From NCBI GenBank assembly GCA_040772845.1, contig JAXGXG010000001.1, positions 4,402,001 to 4,466,000 of the forward strand: a stretch of DNA of 64,000 bases, read 5' to 3'. The position numbers and the translations under genes were made by a program. The notes beneath the pieces are model-generated. The model had not been told where the DNA came from and did no database searches. It saw nothing but the letters and a program-made list of their open reading frames with translations. Each line of letters starts with the position of its first letter. Positions within the stretch are counted from its first letter, which is position 1. This DNA comes from PWXP01 sp040772845. GTDB taxonomy: Bacteria; Planctomycetota; Planctomycetia; Pirellulales; Thermoguttaceae. Below are positions 9,079-18,624 of this stretch, in pieces.

Positions 9079-9552
9079 ATGACATTCCAAAGATGGATAG
9101 TTGTGGCCCTACTCCCAATTTTCGGCATGTCGGCCGCGGCTATTGCTGTTCGGTGGCAGATCCAACGACAATGGTTTGCCTTGCAGACGCAACAGCGTGC
9201 GACGATTTTGCAGTTGGAACGATTCCCGCCAACGGACTGGGATCGTGATATATGGAACAACTTCATAGTTTTGACCCATAATGTTTGGGGAAATGCAGTT
9301 TACAGCCCGAGCTACTCCGAAATTAGTAACCAGGAAATGCGAGTTCTCAAAGTGAGACTCGAGCAAATCCTGGCTGAGACGACGCCGAACAACAGCATCG
9401 ATAGTGTTGATCAAGTGTATCAACTACTGCTGCAGCGTTCTGAGAAGACCGCATTCATCTCCCCGTATCGCGAAAGCTTCCATACGTACGTAAACGACCT
9501 CAAAAACGCCCCAGAGGTCCAATCGTCTCCAGACACTGATTTAGCTCGATAG
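9079..9552 (+). CDS. hypothetical membrane-anchored protein
   Basis: A 157-residue protein with one N-terminal hydrophobic segment (about residues 5-24), followed by a polar, partly helical domain. I do not recognise the family. Base composition is lower in GC than the flanking core genes, which fits recent acquisition. The gene lies 125 bases after the cysteine-rich gene in the same direction and may be co-transcribed with it. No clear Shine-Dalgarno sequence was seen before ATG 9079. Confidence 0.5.
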   Translation: MTFQRWIVVALLPIFGMSAAAIAVRWQIQRQWFALQTQQRATILQLERFPPTDWDRDIWNNFIVLTHNVWGNAVYSPSYSEISNQEMRVLKVRLEQILAETTPNNSIDSVDQVYQLLLQRSEKTAFISPYRESFHTYVNDLKNAPEVQSSPDTDLAR

Positions 9553-9756
9553 CGACAGTACGCTTTCTTTGACGGATGGTACCGACGGCGTCCATAATCG
9601 AGGGGGGAATGGGGGGCAACTCCTGACACTTGACCCATTCAGCGACCTAGTGCCGCAAATCACAATTGAGGGTACACCAGACGACAGGTTTGCCTAGATT
9701 TTGGCGCCCCGTCTCTCCCAAACAACGCAAACGGCCCCGTCTGTATCGACATGAAA

Positions 9757-9880
9757 TAGACCTTCCTCCTCTATGAATGACCGTGATTGTTCACGTTCCG
9801 GTCTTCACACAAGGAGGAAGGTCATGTCTGGCAAGGCGGCCAAGATTGTACTCACCGGGGAGCAGAAAAGGGAGGAGAAA
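9757..9880 (+). mobile_element. IS630-family 5' fragment
   Basis: The first 18 or so codons of a transposase start at ATG 9824 (MSGKAAKIVLTGEQKREE), which resembles the IS630 N-terminal helix-turn-helix region. The frame is then cut by the IS4 inverted repeat. Upstream, GACCTTCCTCCT (9759-9770) and AGGAGGAAGGTC (9812-9823) form a perfect 12-bp inverted repeat whose second arm is the Shine-Dalgarno sequence. Confidence 0.55.
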
Positions 9881-11548
9881 AGGTGACAGCCACGAATGGC
9901 ACTGCCGCTTACGCTGTAAGGACTTAGGTGCGTCGGGGCGATTTGGGAATGGCGTCGAACGCAGGTCGCGGATCGCCCGGGAGCATGAGGTGGGACGTGG
10001 TGGGATTGGTTCGCCCCTGGCGCGCACCATCGGCGCATCGATGTCGGCGCCCAAATGCTCCGCATCGTGTGCCGTTGGGAGTCTATTTCCGGTGCTTCAT
10101 GCGGCGGTTCCTCGCAACAGTGCTTCGCGGGCTTCCTTACGCGGTTTCGTCAACAGGGCTATGGGTTTCCACCGCCGTTTCACCGCACGCGGTTCAACGC
10201 GGTTGGGACGATCGCCGACCGTTTGCTCAGCCAGGCTTGCCAATTGGGCAACAATCAGAGTGGACAGCAATGCTTGATCGGCGCAGATCAAGGTCATCCA
10301 CGACGCGGCGATCGTTTGCATGGCCGTGGCGAAGCTCAGTTCGCGCGGCGACACGCCGGCCTCGCAGGCGGCTTCCAGCATGGCCTTCCGGATGAGGTTG
10401 TACGCCAGCAGGCAGACCCACATCTCTGTGCGGACCATCGCAGGCGACTGGCAACGCAGCACGTCCATCCCCATGGTTTTCTTGATGGCGCGGATATCGA
10501 GCTCCACCAGCCAACGTCGGCGGTAGAGATCGGCGATGTCTTCACGTGGATATTGCCGCGGGTCCGTCAGCGTCGTAACGACCGTCAACGACTCAACTCG
10601 AAAACCTGGCTCATGAACTTGGATCTCAATCAGCCGGAGCTTCATGGTCTTGGGAATCTGCTCGTAGGTTGCATGGTCCATCCATTTCGGCCGTTGAGGG
10701 CGAGGCCACGTGACCAGATGATCCCCCTCGCCCAGACGCTCCGCCGTTGTGAAGTCCGTCTTCCGACACTGGTGCAACCGGACGACGAAGTCCCGACGTC
10801 CCAACAGTGCCATGGCAATCAGGAAATAGCTGCAATAGTAGCGGTCCGCTACGATGATGCTCTGCGGATCAACGCCGTCAAGCAGTTCGCGAAACAGCGC
10901 CGTCTCGCCGGTCTCCTTGCCTGCGTAAGGACCCAAGGCCATGTCCTGGACCATCGCCGTGGCTAACGACAGGAGCACCGCGAGCCGCACAATGGGAAAC
11001 CCCAGGCCGGGCTTCTGAGCCACATTCCGCCATGCAAGATCGCTGTTCCTCTTTGAAGAGGACTTGCGAAAGAAACGCCCACAGGGTCACCGCAGGCGTA
11101 TACACGGCACCCTCTTCCCGAGCGAAGTCGGCATGGGCGTCGGCGAAGGCTTTCTCGATCTGTTCTTCCGGCAGGACTTTGGCGAAAGCCAGCCCGTCCT
11201 CTTGCAGAAACGATGCCTGAACGAGGCGAAATCGTCGTGACAGCGTGGAGCTTTTTTGGTAAAAAGACATAAAGACCCTCCTTGGTCCAATTGCAAAAAG
11301 CCAATGCATGAACCAAGGAAGGCCTCGTTCCACAAGAGGATAGGCCAAGGAAGGTCCCGATTCAAGAGCAGAATCTTGTGGACAGCGGTACGCGTGCCCG
11401 CCGCGGGGCGGCGAGACGGAATTGCGAAACACGCACGAGGCGTGTTGCCGATGAAGGTGTGCGCACGTGGCGCCAAGCACGCCAATCGGCCGTTTTCCCT
11501 AAGTCCTTACAGCGTAAGCGGCAGTGCCATTCGTGGCTGTCACCTTTT
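9878..11548 (-). mobile_element. IS4-family element, inactive
   Basis: Bounded by long terminal inverted repeats of about 46 bases, 9882-9928 and 11499-11545 (outer ends AAAAGGTGACAGCC). It encloses a broken transposase on the minus strand. The left flank is an IS630 fragment and the right flank an IS91 fragment, so no target duplication can be seen. Confidence 0.75.
10097..11270 (-). pseudogene. IS4-family transposase, internally deleted and frameshifted
   Basis: The N-terminal part reads from ATG 11270 (MSFYQKSSTLSRRF) to about 11000 in one frame. The C-terminal 300 residues read in another frame down to 10097. The C-terminal part keeps a DDE-type Asp in VADRYYC and the IS4 signature Y-R-E-K within DLYRRRWLVELDIRAIKK. 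The stretch that should carry the first catalytic Asp is missing between the two parts, so the enzyme is dead. The start has a strong Shine-Dalgarno AAGGAGGG, which lies in a hairpin with 11312-11322. Confidence 0.8.
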
Positions 11549-11550
11549 TC

Positions 11551-11640
11551 ATCCCGCACGTCGCCCTGCGGCGGCTCGATGACGGCGACGACGGTCATCT
11601 GGCCGCCGCACTGAGGGCAGGCCAGCGGGTCGAACGCTGT
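11551..11640 (-). pseudogene. IS91-family transposase C-terminal fragment
   Basis: About 30 codons on the minus strand read FDPLACPQCGGQMTVVAVI, the conserved zinc-knuckle end of IS91/IS801-type transposases. It is cut on one side by the IS4 repeat and on the other by the penicillin-binding-protein remnant. Confidence 0.55.
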
Positions 11641-12326
11641 CCGACGCCCTGGCCCAAAGCTGCAATGTCTTCTTCTTCCACCACGCGTCGATTCAGGGGC
11701 CGGGGCCATTGATCGCTTGGGCACGGCGGTTCGGTTTCGGCCAACCGACGGGCGTCGATCTGTCCCACGAGTCGGCCGGCGAGCTGCCCGATCCCAAGGC
11801 GTCGGACGATCCCAAGGTGTCGGACGATCCCAAGAAACGTCCTTGGGCGGCGAGCGACACGATGTCGTTGGCCGTGGGTCAAGGGACGCTGCGCGTGACG
11901 CCGCTGCAGGTCGCGCGACTCGTGGCGGCCGTGGCCAACGGCGGCCGGTTGGTCACGCCTCATCTGGTCGACCGCATCCGCCGGCGCGACAAGCCGGACA
12001 TCGTGCCCGAGCGACCTGAAACGCCGACCGTCGCCCTTTCCGACGACACGCTGGCCGCCGTGCGTCGCGGCATGGTCGACGCGGTCGCCACGCCCGGCGG
12101 CACGGCCTATGCCACCGTTTTTCACGCCACTGTTTCGATCGCCGGCAAGACGGGCACGGCCCAAACAGGCAAGAACCTCGCGGACCACGCCTGGTTTGCC
12201 GGCTACGTTCCCGTCGAGGACCCGAAATACGCCCTGGTCGTCGTCCTCGAACACTCGGGCAACGGCGGCGAGGCGGCCGGCCCCGTCGCCCAACACCTCA
12301 TCGAAGCGCTCTCGTCGCGACTCTGA
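11637..12326 (+). pseudogene. penicillin-binding protein 2-type transpeptidase, 5'-truncated
   Basis: The last 229 codons of a class B PBP (peptidoglycan transpeptidase, PBP2/MrdA-like). The SxN motif is SCN near 11658, in ALAQSCNVFFFHHA. The KTG motif is in AGKTGTAQ. The N-terminal half with the membrane anchor and the nucleophile SxxK is absent; the frame is joined to IS91 debris. A short internal duplication (ASDDPK / VSDDPK) is visible. The stop is directly followed by a heptamer repeat. An internal TTG at 11709 could open the frame, but the product would lack the active serine. Confidence 0.8.
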
Positions 12327-12376
12327 TTGGGGATTGGGGATTGGGGATTGGGGATTGGGGATTGGGGATTGGGGGC
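12324..12376. repeat. heptanucleotide tandem repeat (GGGGATT)
   Basis: Six to seven head-to-tail copies of GGGGATT start at the stop codon of the PBP remnant. Confidence 0.95.
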
Positions 12377-12425
12377 GCGACGTTCGCCGGCGGGCTTTGG
12401 GGATTGCCATCCGGCCGTTGTTCCA

Positions 12426-14654
12426 TCAACGTCTCAGCGCCGGCAGCGGGAGCACGATGGGCGTGCCCATGGGGCGGCGGACTTCTTCGTCGCCCGTGCG
12501 AACCGTGTAAGACTTGGCCCGGGCGTCGATCGTGATGTCGAACCGGCGGCCGCGGATCGTGAGGTTCGAGAGCTTCATGCCGGCGACGATCGGGTGTTTG
12601 ATCGGGCGGATGCGGATCGTGCGAGCGTCGACGCGAACGCCCAACAGACCGTTCACGACGGCCTGCCCGGTGGACAAGCCGGCGATGACGTTTGAACGTC
12701 CGTTCCGGCGATAGTCGCGGCTGCCGGCCAGTACGGCTTGCGGGATGTAGGGGAATTCGCCCCACCAGAGGACTCGGCGGAGCACGTCGATGCCCTCGCG
12801 TTCGAAGCCGGCGTTGATCAGATCGACGACCAGCTCGGGCACGTCGCCCGCGTAGGCCCCCGGCCCGCCCCAGTCGGCGTCGCCCGGGTCGTAGCCTTCG
12901 TCCTTCTTCGATAGGCTGTGAACGCCGTACGGTCCGAGGAATTCGTCCTCGTTCAGATGCGCCACGACGGCCTTCTTCTGCTCGGGTGAGAGGATGCCGG
13001 TCCGCAGGAGGTCGAAAATCTGGATCGAGTAGGCCAGACGCGGCCGTCCCTTTCGATCGCGGCACTGGAACCAGCCGTGCTCGGCATCCCAAAGCTGATC
13101 GACAAGCCGTGTGCGGAGCACGCGAGCGCGCTCGGCCAGGTCGTGCGGCGTCGTTCGCCCCGTCCACTTGAAAAGGCTTTCGAGCCGTGCGTAGATCAGC
13201 ACGCGTTCGGCGTTGGGGCTGGGCGTGTGGTGCTGGTAGTCGTCGGTCCGCTTCAGTTCGAGCAGATTGCGGTTCGTGCCATAGTCGATCAACGTCGGCG
13301 GTCGCGTCAGGTCTTCCGCCCGAAGCGCGTAGCGATAGAGGTAGTCGAGAAACGTCTCGTCGCCGATCTCCTCGGTCAGAACCGACAGATCGCCGGTCAG
13401 GGCTACGTAGTCATAAGCCAGACGCACCAGGTTGTAGTCGTTGTAGCTGTACATCGCGCCCAACGGACGGCCGTCGAGTGGATTCAGGGCGTTGCCGTCG
13501 ATCATGTCGGCTCGGGCGAAGGCCACCAGATATCGCCGCACGGCCGGCCCGTCGCACAAGACGGCCATCTTCGACGTGTAGGAAAGGTCCCACAGGTAGC
13601 TGCACACGGCTCCGCCGTCGATCCCGCTGGTCGCGTACCAGGGCCGGAAATGCATCGCCGGGCTGTCCCAGCGGCACGTCAGCCACGTGAGCAGCCCTCG
13701 GCGGTAGAAGGCGGCCAACGCGGCGCTGGGCGTTTCGAGCACCGGAGCCGTGGCCTCAAGGGCTTCGATCCGCCGCTGCCAGTTCCGCCGGGCATCCGCG
13801 ATGAACCGCTCGGGCGACGCGGCGACTTTTTCGAGCACGTCGGCCTTCTTGTCGGGAGCGTCGAGCACGGCCACGATCCAGTAGGTTTGTTGCCCGCCGG
13901 CCGGAAGCGTGACCGGCACGTGCAACCGCCCGTCGGTGGCCGTGGCCTCTTCTCCGGCCAAGGCTAGAAGTAATTCGGCCGTGTCGTCCGCCGACCGCAA
14001 CGCCAACCGGCCCGACCGTTTGACTCGCTTCGTGTCACGTTTCCTGTCTCGCGGCGCGGAGAAGGGCCAGCTCGGACTCGTGCCGATCCCGCCGGTGAGC
14101 GAGACGGCCAGTTCGGTGGCGATCGGCTTGCCCGATCGGTTTCGCAGGCTTACCTCGCAGACGACGATCGGCCCGACCGCCAAGGGCACGACGCGTCCGG
14201 CCACGTCGAGCCCGGCCGTCGGTTGGCCTCGCACGACGACCTCCGACGGATACCACGTGTAGTCGGCCACCGGCACGGGTCGCCCACCCAGCGTGACGGC
14301 CGCCCGAATCGGGTTGGCGAAGAACGGCGGCGAGAACAGGCTGCCGAACCCCACTTCCGTCATGTCCGGCCGCACCGTGACTCGCCCGCTGTCCACCCAA
14401 AGATGCTCTGGCCCCAGGATCATCCGTTCCTTGGAAACACCAAATCGCCCAATCGCCGCCGGTATATCTGCCCCGTTTCCGGGTGGCCCGGATAGCTCTG
14501 CTATCCGGGGGCTGTCAGGCCCAAGAGGCTCCGCCAATTGGCTGCCCAGGCCTTGACTCGCGAAAGAAACCATCACCACGAGAGCCAAGACGCCCGTCAG
14601 CCGCCCAAAGCGAGCGTCATTCCCGGAACCACGATTCACTGATCCGACGACCAT
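12426..14654 (-). CDS. secreted alpha/alpha-barrel glycosidase (GH37/GH63-like)
   Basis: A 742-residue protein from ATG 14654. An N-terminal hydrophobic stretch (about residues 20-38, LTGVLALVVMVSFASQGLG) looks like a signal peptide. A beta-sandwich-like region follows (about 60-270). Then comes a helical toroid with motifs typical of trehalase/glucosidase folds: WDLSYTSKMAVL, SYNDYNLVRLAYDYV and the loop DADWGGPGAYAGDVPE. A small beta domain closes the chain (IRPIKHPIVAGMKLSNL). It probably cleaves an alpha-linked sugar outside the cytoplasm, but the family number is uncertain. It overlaps the end of the sugar-transporter remnant by 19 bases, so the two probably formed an uptake operon. Confidence 0.65.
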   Translation of the reverse strand: MVVGSVNRGSGNDARFGRLTGVLALVVMVSFASQGLGSQLAEPLGPDSPRIAELSGPPGNGADIPAAIGRFGVSKERMILGPEHLWVDSGRVTVRPDMTEVGFGSLFSPPFFANPIRAAVTLGGRPVPVADYTWYPSEVVVRGQPTAGLDVAGRVVPLAVGPIVVCEVSLRNRSGKPIATELAVSLTGGIGTSPSWPFSAPRDRKRDTKRVKRSGRLALRSADDTAELLLALAGEEATATDGRLHVPVTLPAGGQQTYWIVAVLDAPDKKADVLEKVAASPERFIADARRNWQRRIEALEATAPVLETPSAALAAFYRRGLLTWLTCRWDSPAMHFRPWYATSGIDGGAVCSYLWDLSYTSKMAVLCDGPAVRRYLVAFARADMIDGNALNPLDGRPLGAMYSYNDYNLVRLAYDYVALTGDLSVLTEEIGDETFLDYLYRYALRAEDLTRPPTLIDYGTNRNLLELKRTDDYQHHTPSPNAERVLIYARLESLFKWTGRTTPHDLAERARVLRTRLVDQLWDAEHGWFQCRDRKGRPRLAYSIQIFDLLRTGILSPEQKKAVVAHLNEDEFLGPYGVHSLSKKDEGYDPGDADWGGPGAYAGDVPELVVDLINAGFEREGIDVLRRVLWWGEFPYIPQAVLAGSRDYRRNGRSNVIAGLSTGQAVVNGLLGVRVDARTIRIRPIKHPIVAGMKLSNLTIRGRRFDITIDARAKSYTVRTGDEEVRRPMGTPIVLPLPALRR

Positions 14655-15082
14655 GAGCGTTCGATCTCCTCGAGGCTGCGGCCTTTCGTCTCCGGCATCT
14701 TCCAGGCCACGAACAGCAAGGCGGCCAGGCTGCATCCGGCAAAAATCCAGAACGTCAGGGCGGGCCCGACCCGAGGGCTGTCGCGGAGCGACGGAAACAC
14801 GAGAACCACGATGTTGCACGACGTCCAGACGGTGAACGTCGCCACCGACATGGCCCGACCGCGCAGCTTCGCCGGAAAGACCTCCGACGAAACGATCCAC
14901 GGGATCGGTCCCAGGGCCATCGCGAAGGCGGCGATGTAGGTCATGATGGGCAGCAACAGGGCGAGGCCTTCCGTGTTCGCGCGGAACATGCCCCCGACGG
15001 AGGGATAGGAAAATTGATTCTTCTCACAGAACTCAAGCATAGTCAGGGGAAACTGGCAGGTCAAGGGGTAGCAGGCGCGTTT
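14636..15082 (-). pseudogene. sugar-porter MFS transporter, C-terminal remnant
   Basis: The last 145 or so codons of a major-facilitator sugar transporter. Three membrane helices are visible, with the signatures PWIVSSEVFPAKLRGRA and PETKGRSLEEIE that define the sugar porter family. The N-terminal two thirds are missing; the frame breaks at the 8-base repeat that borders the ISKra4 element at 15083. The residual product cannot transport. It probably supplied the glycosidase encoded next to it with a route for its sugar. Confidence 0.8.
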
Positions 15083-15090
15083 GGGAACTC

Positions 15091-17012
15091 GGGCGCACCA
15101 CGCACTTTGTGGGCTCGACCAGTTCTGGTATCCTACGACATCGGATTACTGGAATCCGGTGAACGGTAGTTTTCCCGGTTCGATTGGTCACAGCTTGAGC
15201 AAAGGAGCCAAGGATGGCGAAGAAGCAAGCATTGCCAGCAGCCGTGCAGGACATGGTCAAGCAGGCAGCAGAGAGTATTGTGGATGCGGTGTACGGGGAA
15301 GGGGGCACCCCCAATCGGAACCCGGTTCACCGAGGTCGAAGATGTCGGCGTTGAAGTGGGGGACTCCCTGGCACGGGTGGTGATGCAATTGGCCATGGAG
15401 CGGCAATCTTCGACGATGGCAGGCATGCCGTGCCAGTGTACCTGCGGTTCTCCTGTCACTACGAGCGAATCGGAACCTCGCGTTATGACTACCCGCCGAG
15501 GTGAGATCGGGTGGAACGAACCGTCTGGGCATTGCTCGCCATGCCGGCGGGCTTTTTTCCCTCAGGCCCAGGCGTTGGGCCTGAGGCCGGATGAGACACA
15601 GAGCCCAGGCGTGTTGTGGAAGATGATTCGCGCGGCCGTTCGATGTGGATCGTATCGGGAAGCGAGCCAGGAGCTGGAAGAGTCAGCGGAGTTGTGCATC
15701 CAACCGAAGACGCTGGAGCGGGCGGTGCGTCGGCTTGGTGGCGAACGTGTTGATCAACGCGATGCCGAAGTCGAAGCATGGAAGCAACTGCCGCTGCCGG
15801 TGCAGCAGCGAGGTTGTCCGGAAGGGAAGGTGGCGCCCACGGTTGCAGTGGTTCAGTTCGATTGCGGGCGGATGCTGATCCGGGATCGCAAGGCGAAGTG
15901 CAATGCCGCGAAGAACGTCGCGGCCAAAAGCGTCTCGCTGGAGAATGTCGCCGAGCAAGTGGCCGAGACGTTGGCGGAACAGGAAGCGGACCGCGAAGCA
16001 CTTGCCGAAGCGGAGGAAAAGGGCGCATCCGAAACGATTCCCGGCGATAAGAATACCGTTGAGAATCCCTCGCGATCGCGTTATTGGCGCGATGACAAAG
16101 TGGGCGTGCTCCTGACGATGCACAGCGAGGAGCACGAGTCCGATCCATGCCCAGACATTCCAGTGACGTTCCTTGACCGCCAACGAACGCCCAAACTGGT
16201 GCAGGAATTGGGGCATTCATCGGGCGGCGCTCGAGAGGCGGCACAACAACCGGCGACGACCGATACGGCGGCAACTGGGACGCATCGCCCCGGGGCGCCG
16301 GAGCCGTTGGTGAAGAGTGTTGTCGCCAGTCGCGCATGCAGTGCCGTATTCGGTGCAATCCTGGCAGCCGCGGCCTGGTGCCGGGGATTTGCAGGCGCGC
16401 GCGCAAGGCATTCGTTGCGGATGGAGCCGCAATGAACTGGACGATGTGGGCCAGATACTTTTCGCACTACGTGGCGATTCTCGACTTCATTCACGCACTG
16501 CAATACGTCTTCGCGGCGGCCATGGCGGGGCGCAGCTTTGACGAAGGTTGGGCGATCTATTGCCGCTGGATTCAAGCGATTTGGGCAGGCCGGGTAGATG
16601 ACGTGCTGGGGGAGCTACGGGCACGCCAGGAGGAAATCGGCTTGCCACCGCCGAAGGCATCGGCAACCGATCCTCGGCAGACCGTCGCCACCACAATCGG
16701 GTATCTTGCGACCCACCGCGGCCGGATGGATTATCCGAGGTACCGTTGCCTCGGCCTACCGATTATGAGTTCGTATGTTGAGTCGGCAGTCAAGCAGATC
16801 GGACGTCGCGTGAAGGCCACGGAGAAGTTCTGGTGCGAGGCCGGCGCCGAAGCGATTCTGCAGTTGCGGGCCGACTATTTGAGCGACACGGCTCCCCTGG
16901 AACGATTCATGACGCGGCGTACGGAGTCGGCGACTGGCCATCGCACCTACCGCCGCAACCCCCGCCCGCCAGCAAACACTGTGCCGCCTAACGCAAAGCG
17001 CGTCGTGCGCCC
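15091..17012 (+). mobile_element. ISKra4-like insertion element, complete ends
   Basis: Terminal inverted repeats: GGGCGCACCACGCACTTTG at 15091-15109, and its inverse at 16994-17012 with 17 of 19 bases matching. The element is 1922 bases and is flanked on both sides by GGGAACTC (15083-15090 and 17013-17020), an apparent 8-bp target duplication. Confidence 0.8.
15214..16990 (+). pseudogene. ISKra4-family transposase, two frameshifts
   Basis: The reading frame starts at ATG 15214 (MAKKQALPAAVQDM) with GGAG upstream. It shifts near 15300 into a second frame that runs to about 16400 (WNEPSGHCSPCRRAFFPQ, LWKMIRAAVRCGSYREA). It then shifts into a third frame that carries the C-terminal half (VADGAAMNWTMW, MSSYVESAVKQIGRRVK). 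The order of blocks matches ISKra4-type transposases, including the cysteine pair near the middle. If the shifts are real and not sequencing errors, no full-length enzyme is made. Confidence 0.7.
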
Positions 17013-17020
17013 GGGAACTC

Positions 17021-17219
17021 GGGCGCACCACGCACTTTGTGGGCTCGACCAGTTCTGGTATCCTACGACATCGGATTACTGGAATCCGGTGAACGGTAGT
17101 TTTCCCGGTTCGATTGGTCACAGCTTGAGCAAAGGAGCCAAGGATGGCGAAGAAGCAAGCATTGCCAGCAGCCGTGCAGGACATGGTCAAGCAGGCAGCA
17201 GAGAGTATTGTGGATGCGG
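17021..17219 (+). mobile_element. second ISKra4 copy, left end only
   Basis: Bases 17013-17219 are identical to 15083-15289, including the 8-base spacer, the left inverted repeat and the transposase start. The copy stops abruptly at 17219, where short pieces of a CAATTAAACGGG repeat begin. Confidence 0.9.
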
Positions 17220-17284
17220 GCAATTAAACGGGCAATTAAACGGAATTATGCCAAGAAGCTTGGAGAAGGAGGACAACGAACATG

Positions 17285-18533
17285 AGGTGAGTTAGAAACC
17301 TTCTGTCGGAGCCCTGCGGGTATGAAGCCTGCCCGGGAGAGCCTGACCAGCACCCGGAAGCGAGCCTTGCGCGGTTAGGCGGGTAACCGTCACGTGATAC
17401 GTAGGCAGCGAGCCCGAAAGCCATGCTATTGAGCCTCGAAAGAATTGTCGTCGCTGGCGCCTTCGTCGTTCCCTTCGCGGGGGCCACGCGACTGTCCCGA
17501 TATGGTCTGGGGCGTGTCGGCCGGCCGGGGTCGGAGAACATGAGCAGACGGGAATGGGGGTTCCCCAGGAACTTGGGAGATCCTGTCGTCTCCACGGAAG
17601 CGTTCCCGGTCGGGGATACCGGGTGACCAACCCCAGGCCCGCCGCCGCGGCACTCGGCGACGGTGGGAGCGAAATCGCGAGTGCTCCCGTGGCACCGCCA
17701 AGGTTTCTTCAGTTCAGGATGCGGGACGGCGTACTGAAACGTTTGATCGGAAAATGGCTCAAGGCGGGCGTGATGGAAGCGGGAAGCGTTAGCTACCCAG
17801 ACACCGGAAGCCCGCAGGGAGGCGTGATTTCACCCCTGCTGGCCAACGTGTTCCTGCACTATGTGCTAGACGTGTGGTTTCGGCAGGAAGTGCAACCGCG
17901 ACTCCGGGGCGAGCCCACCTGATCCGCTATGCGGACGATTTCGTGATCCTATTTCGGCACGAAACGGATGCACGGCGGGTACTGGAGGTTCTCCCCAAAC
18001 GCTTTGGGAAGTATGGCCTAGCACTTCACCCGGACAAGACCCGACTGATTCCTTTTCGCCGACCGCCGTATGCGGCAGGCGACAAGGCGATGCAGGGCGA
18101 CCGACCCGGCGCGTTCGACCTCCTGGGGTTTACCCATTACTGGGGCCGGACGCGACGTGGCGGATGGGCGGTGATGCGTCAAACCTCTTCAGAAGCGACT
18201 GAGCCGGGCAGTGCGGAGCATTGCTCAGTGGTGTCGGGCGAACCGGCATCGCCCGATCAGCGACCAGCACGCGGAATTGAGTCAGAAGGTGCGCGGACAC
18301 TACGCGTACTACGGGATCACCGGCAACATGCGAATGTTGTCCTGGTTCCTTGTTGCAGTTCATCGCGCGTGGCGGAAGTGGCTCAATCGCCGCAATCGAC
18401 AACGCGAGATGATCTGGGACCGATTCAACCGGCTGCTACGCCGTTTCCGGCTGCCGCCGCCACGGATCGTCCACTCATACGTCAAGTAGCGAACCCATAC
18501 CTTGAGGAACCGTATGCTCTAATGTGTGCACGT
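17285..18533 (+). mobile_element. group II intron, broken
   Basis: A GTGAG-like 5' end, a structured leader (about 17290-17640), a reverse transcriptase remnant and a domain V start (GAACCGTATGC, about 18512) are present. The domain V 3' strand is lost where the IS110 element begins. The 5' boundary is approximate. Confidence 0.6.
17701..18489 (+). pseudogene. group II intron reverse transcriptase/maturase, frameshifted
   Basis: Three overlapping frames together give the middle and end of an intron-encoded reverse transcriptase. The first reads KRLIGKWLKAGVMEAG and GSPQGGVISPLLANV. The second carries the catalytic YADD box at about 17930. The third carries the maturase end (LSQKVRGHYAYYGITGN, RFRLPPPRI). 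Frameshifts lie near 17910 and 18190. The N-terminal palm and finger motifs are missing. It cannot encode an active enzyme. Confidence 0.85.
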
Positions 18534-18551
18534 ATGATGTTATGAAAGAGC

Positions 18552-18619
18552 GGTCCTCCTGGCGTTTTGAGGTACGGTTGAGTGTGTTTTACCAACCCAT
18601 TCTCTCACGTAGGAGGACC
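18552..18619 (+). promoter_or_regulatory. hairpin that sequesters the IS110 Shine-Dalgarno
   Basis: GGTCCTCCT (18552-18560) pairs with AGGAGGACC (18611-18619). The second arm contains the ribosome binding site, 5 bases before the ATG of the recombinase gene. Confidence 0.7.
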
Positions 18620-18624
18620 AGACC

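Noticed and set aside
14654..14900. N-terminal extension of the glycosidase to 14900
   Set aside because: It would read through the end of the sugar-transporter remnant in another frame and push the signal peptide inwards; ATG 14654 fits better.
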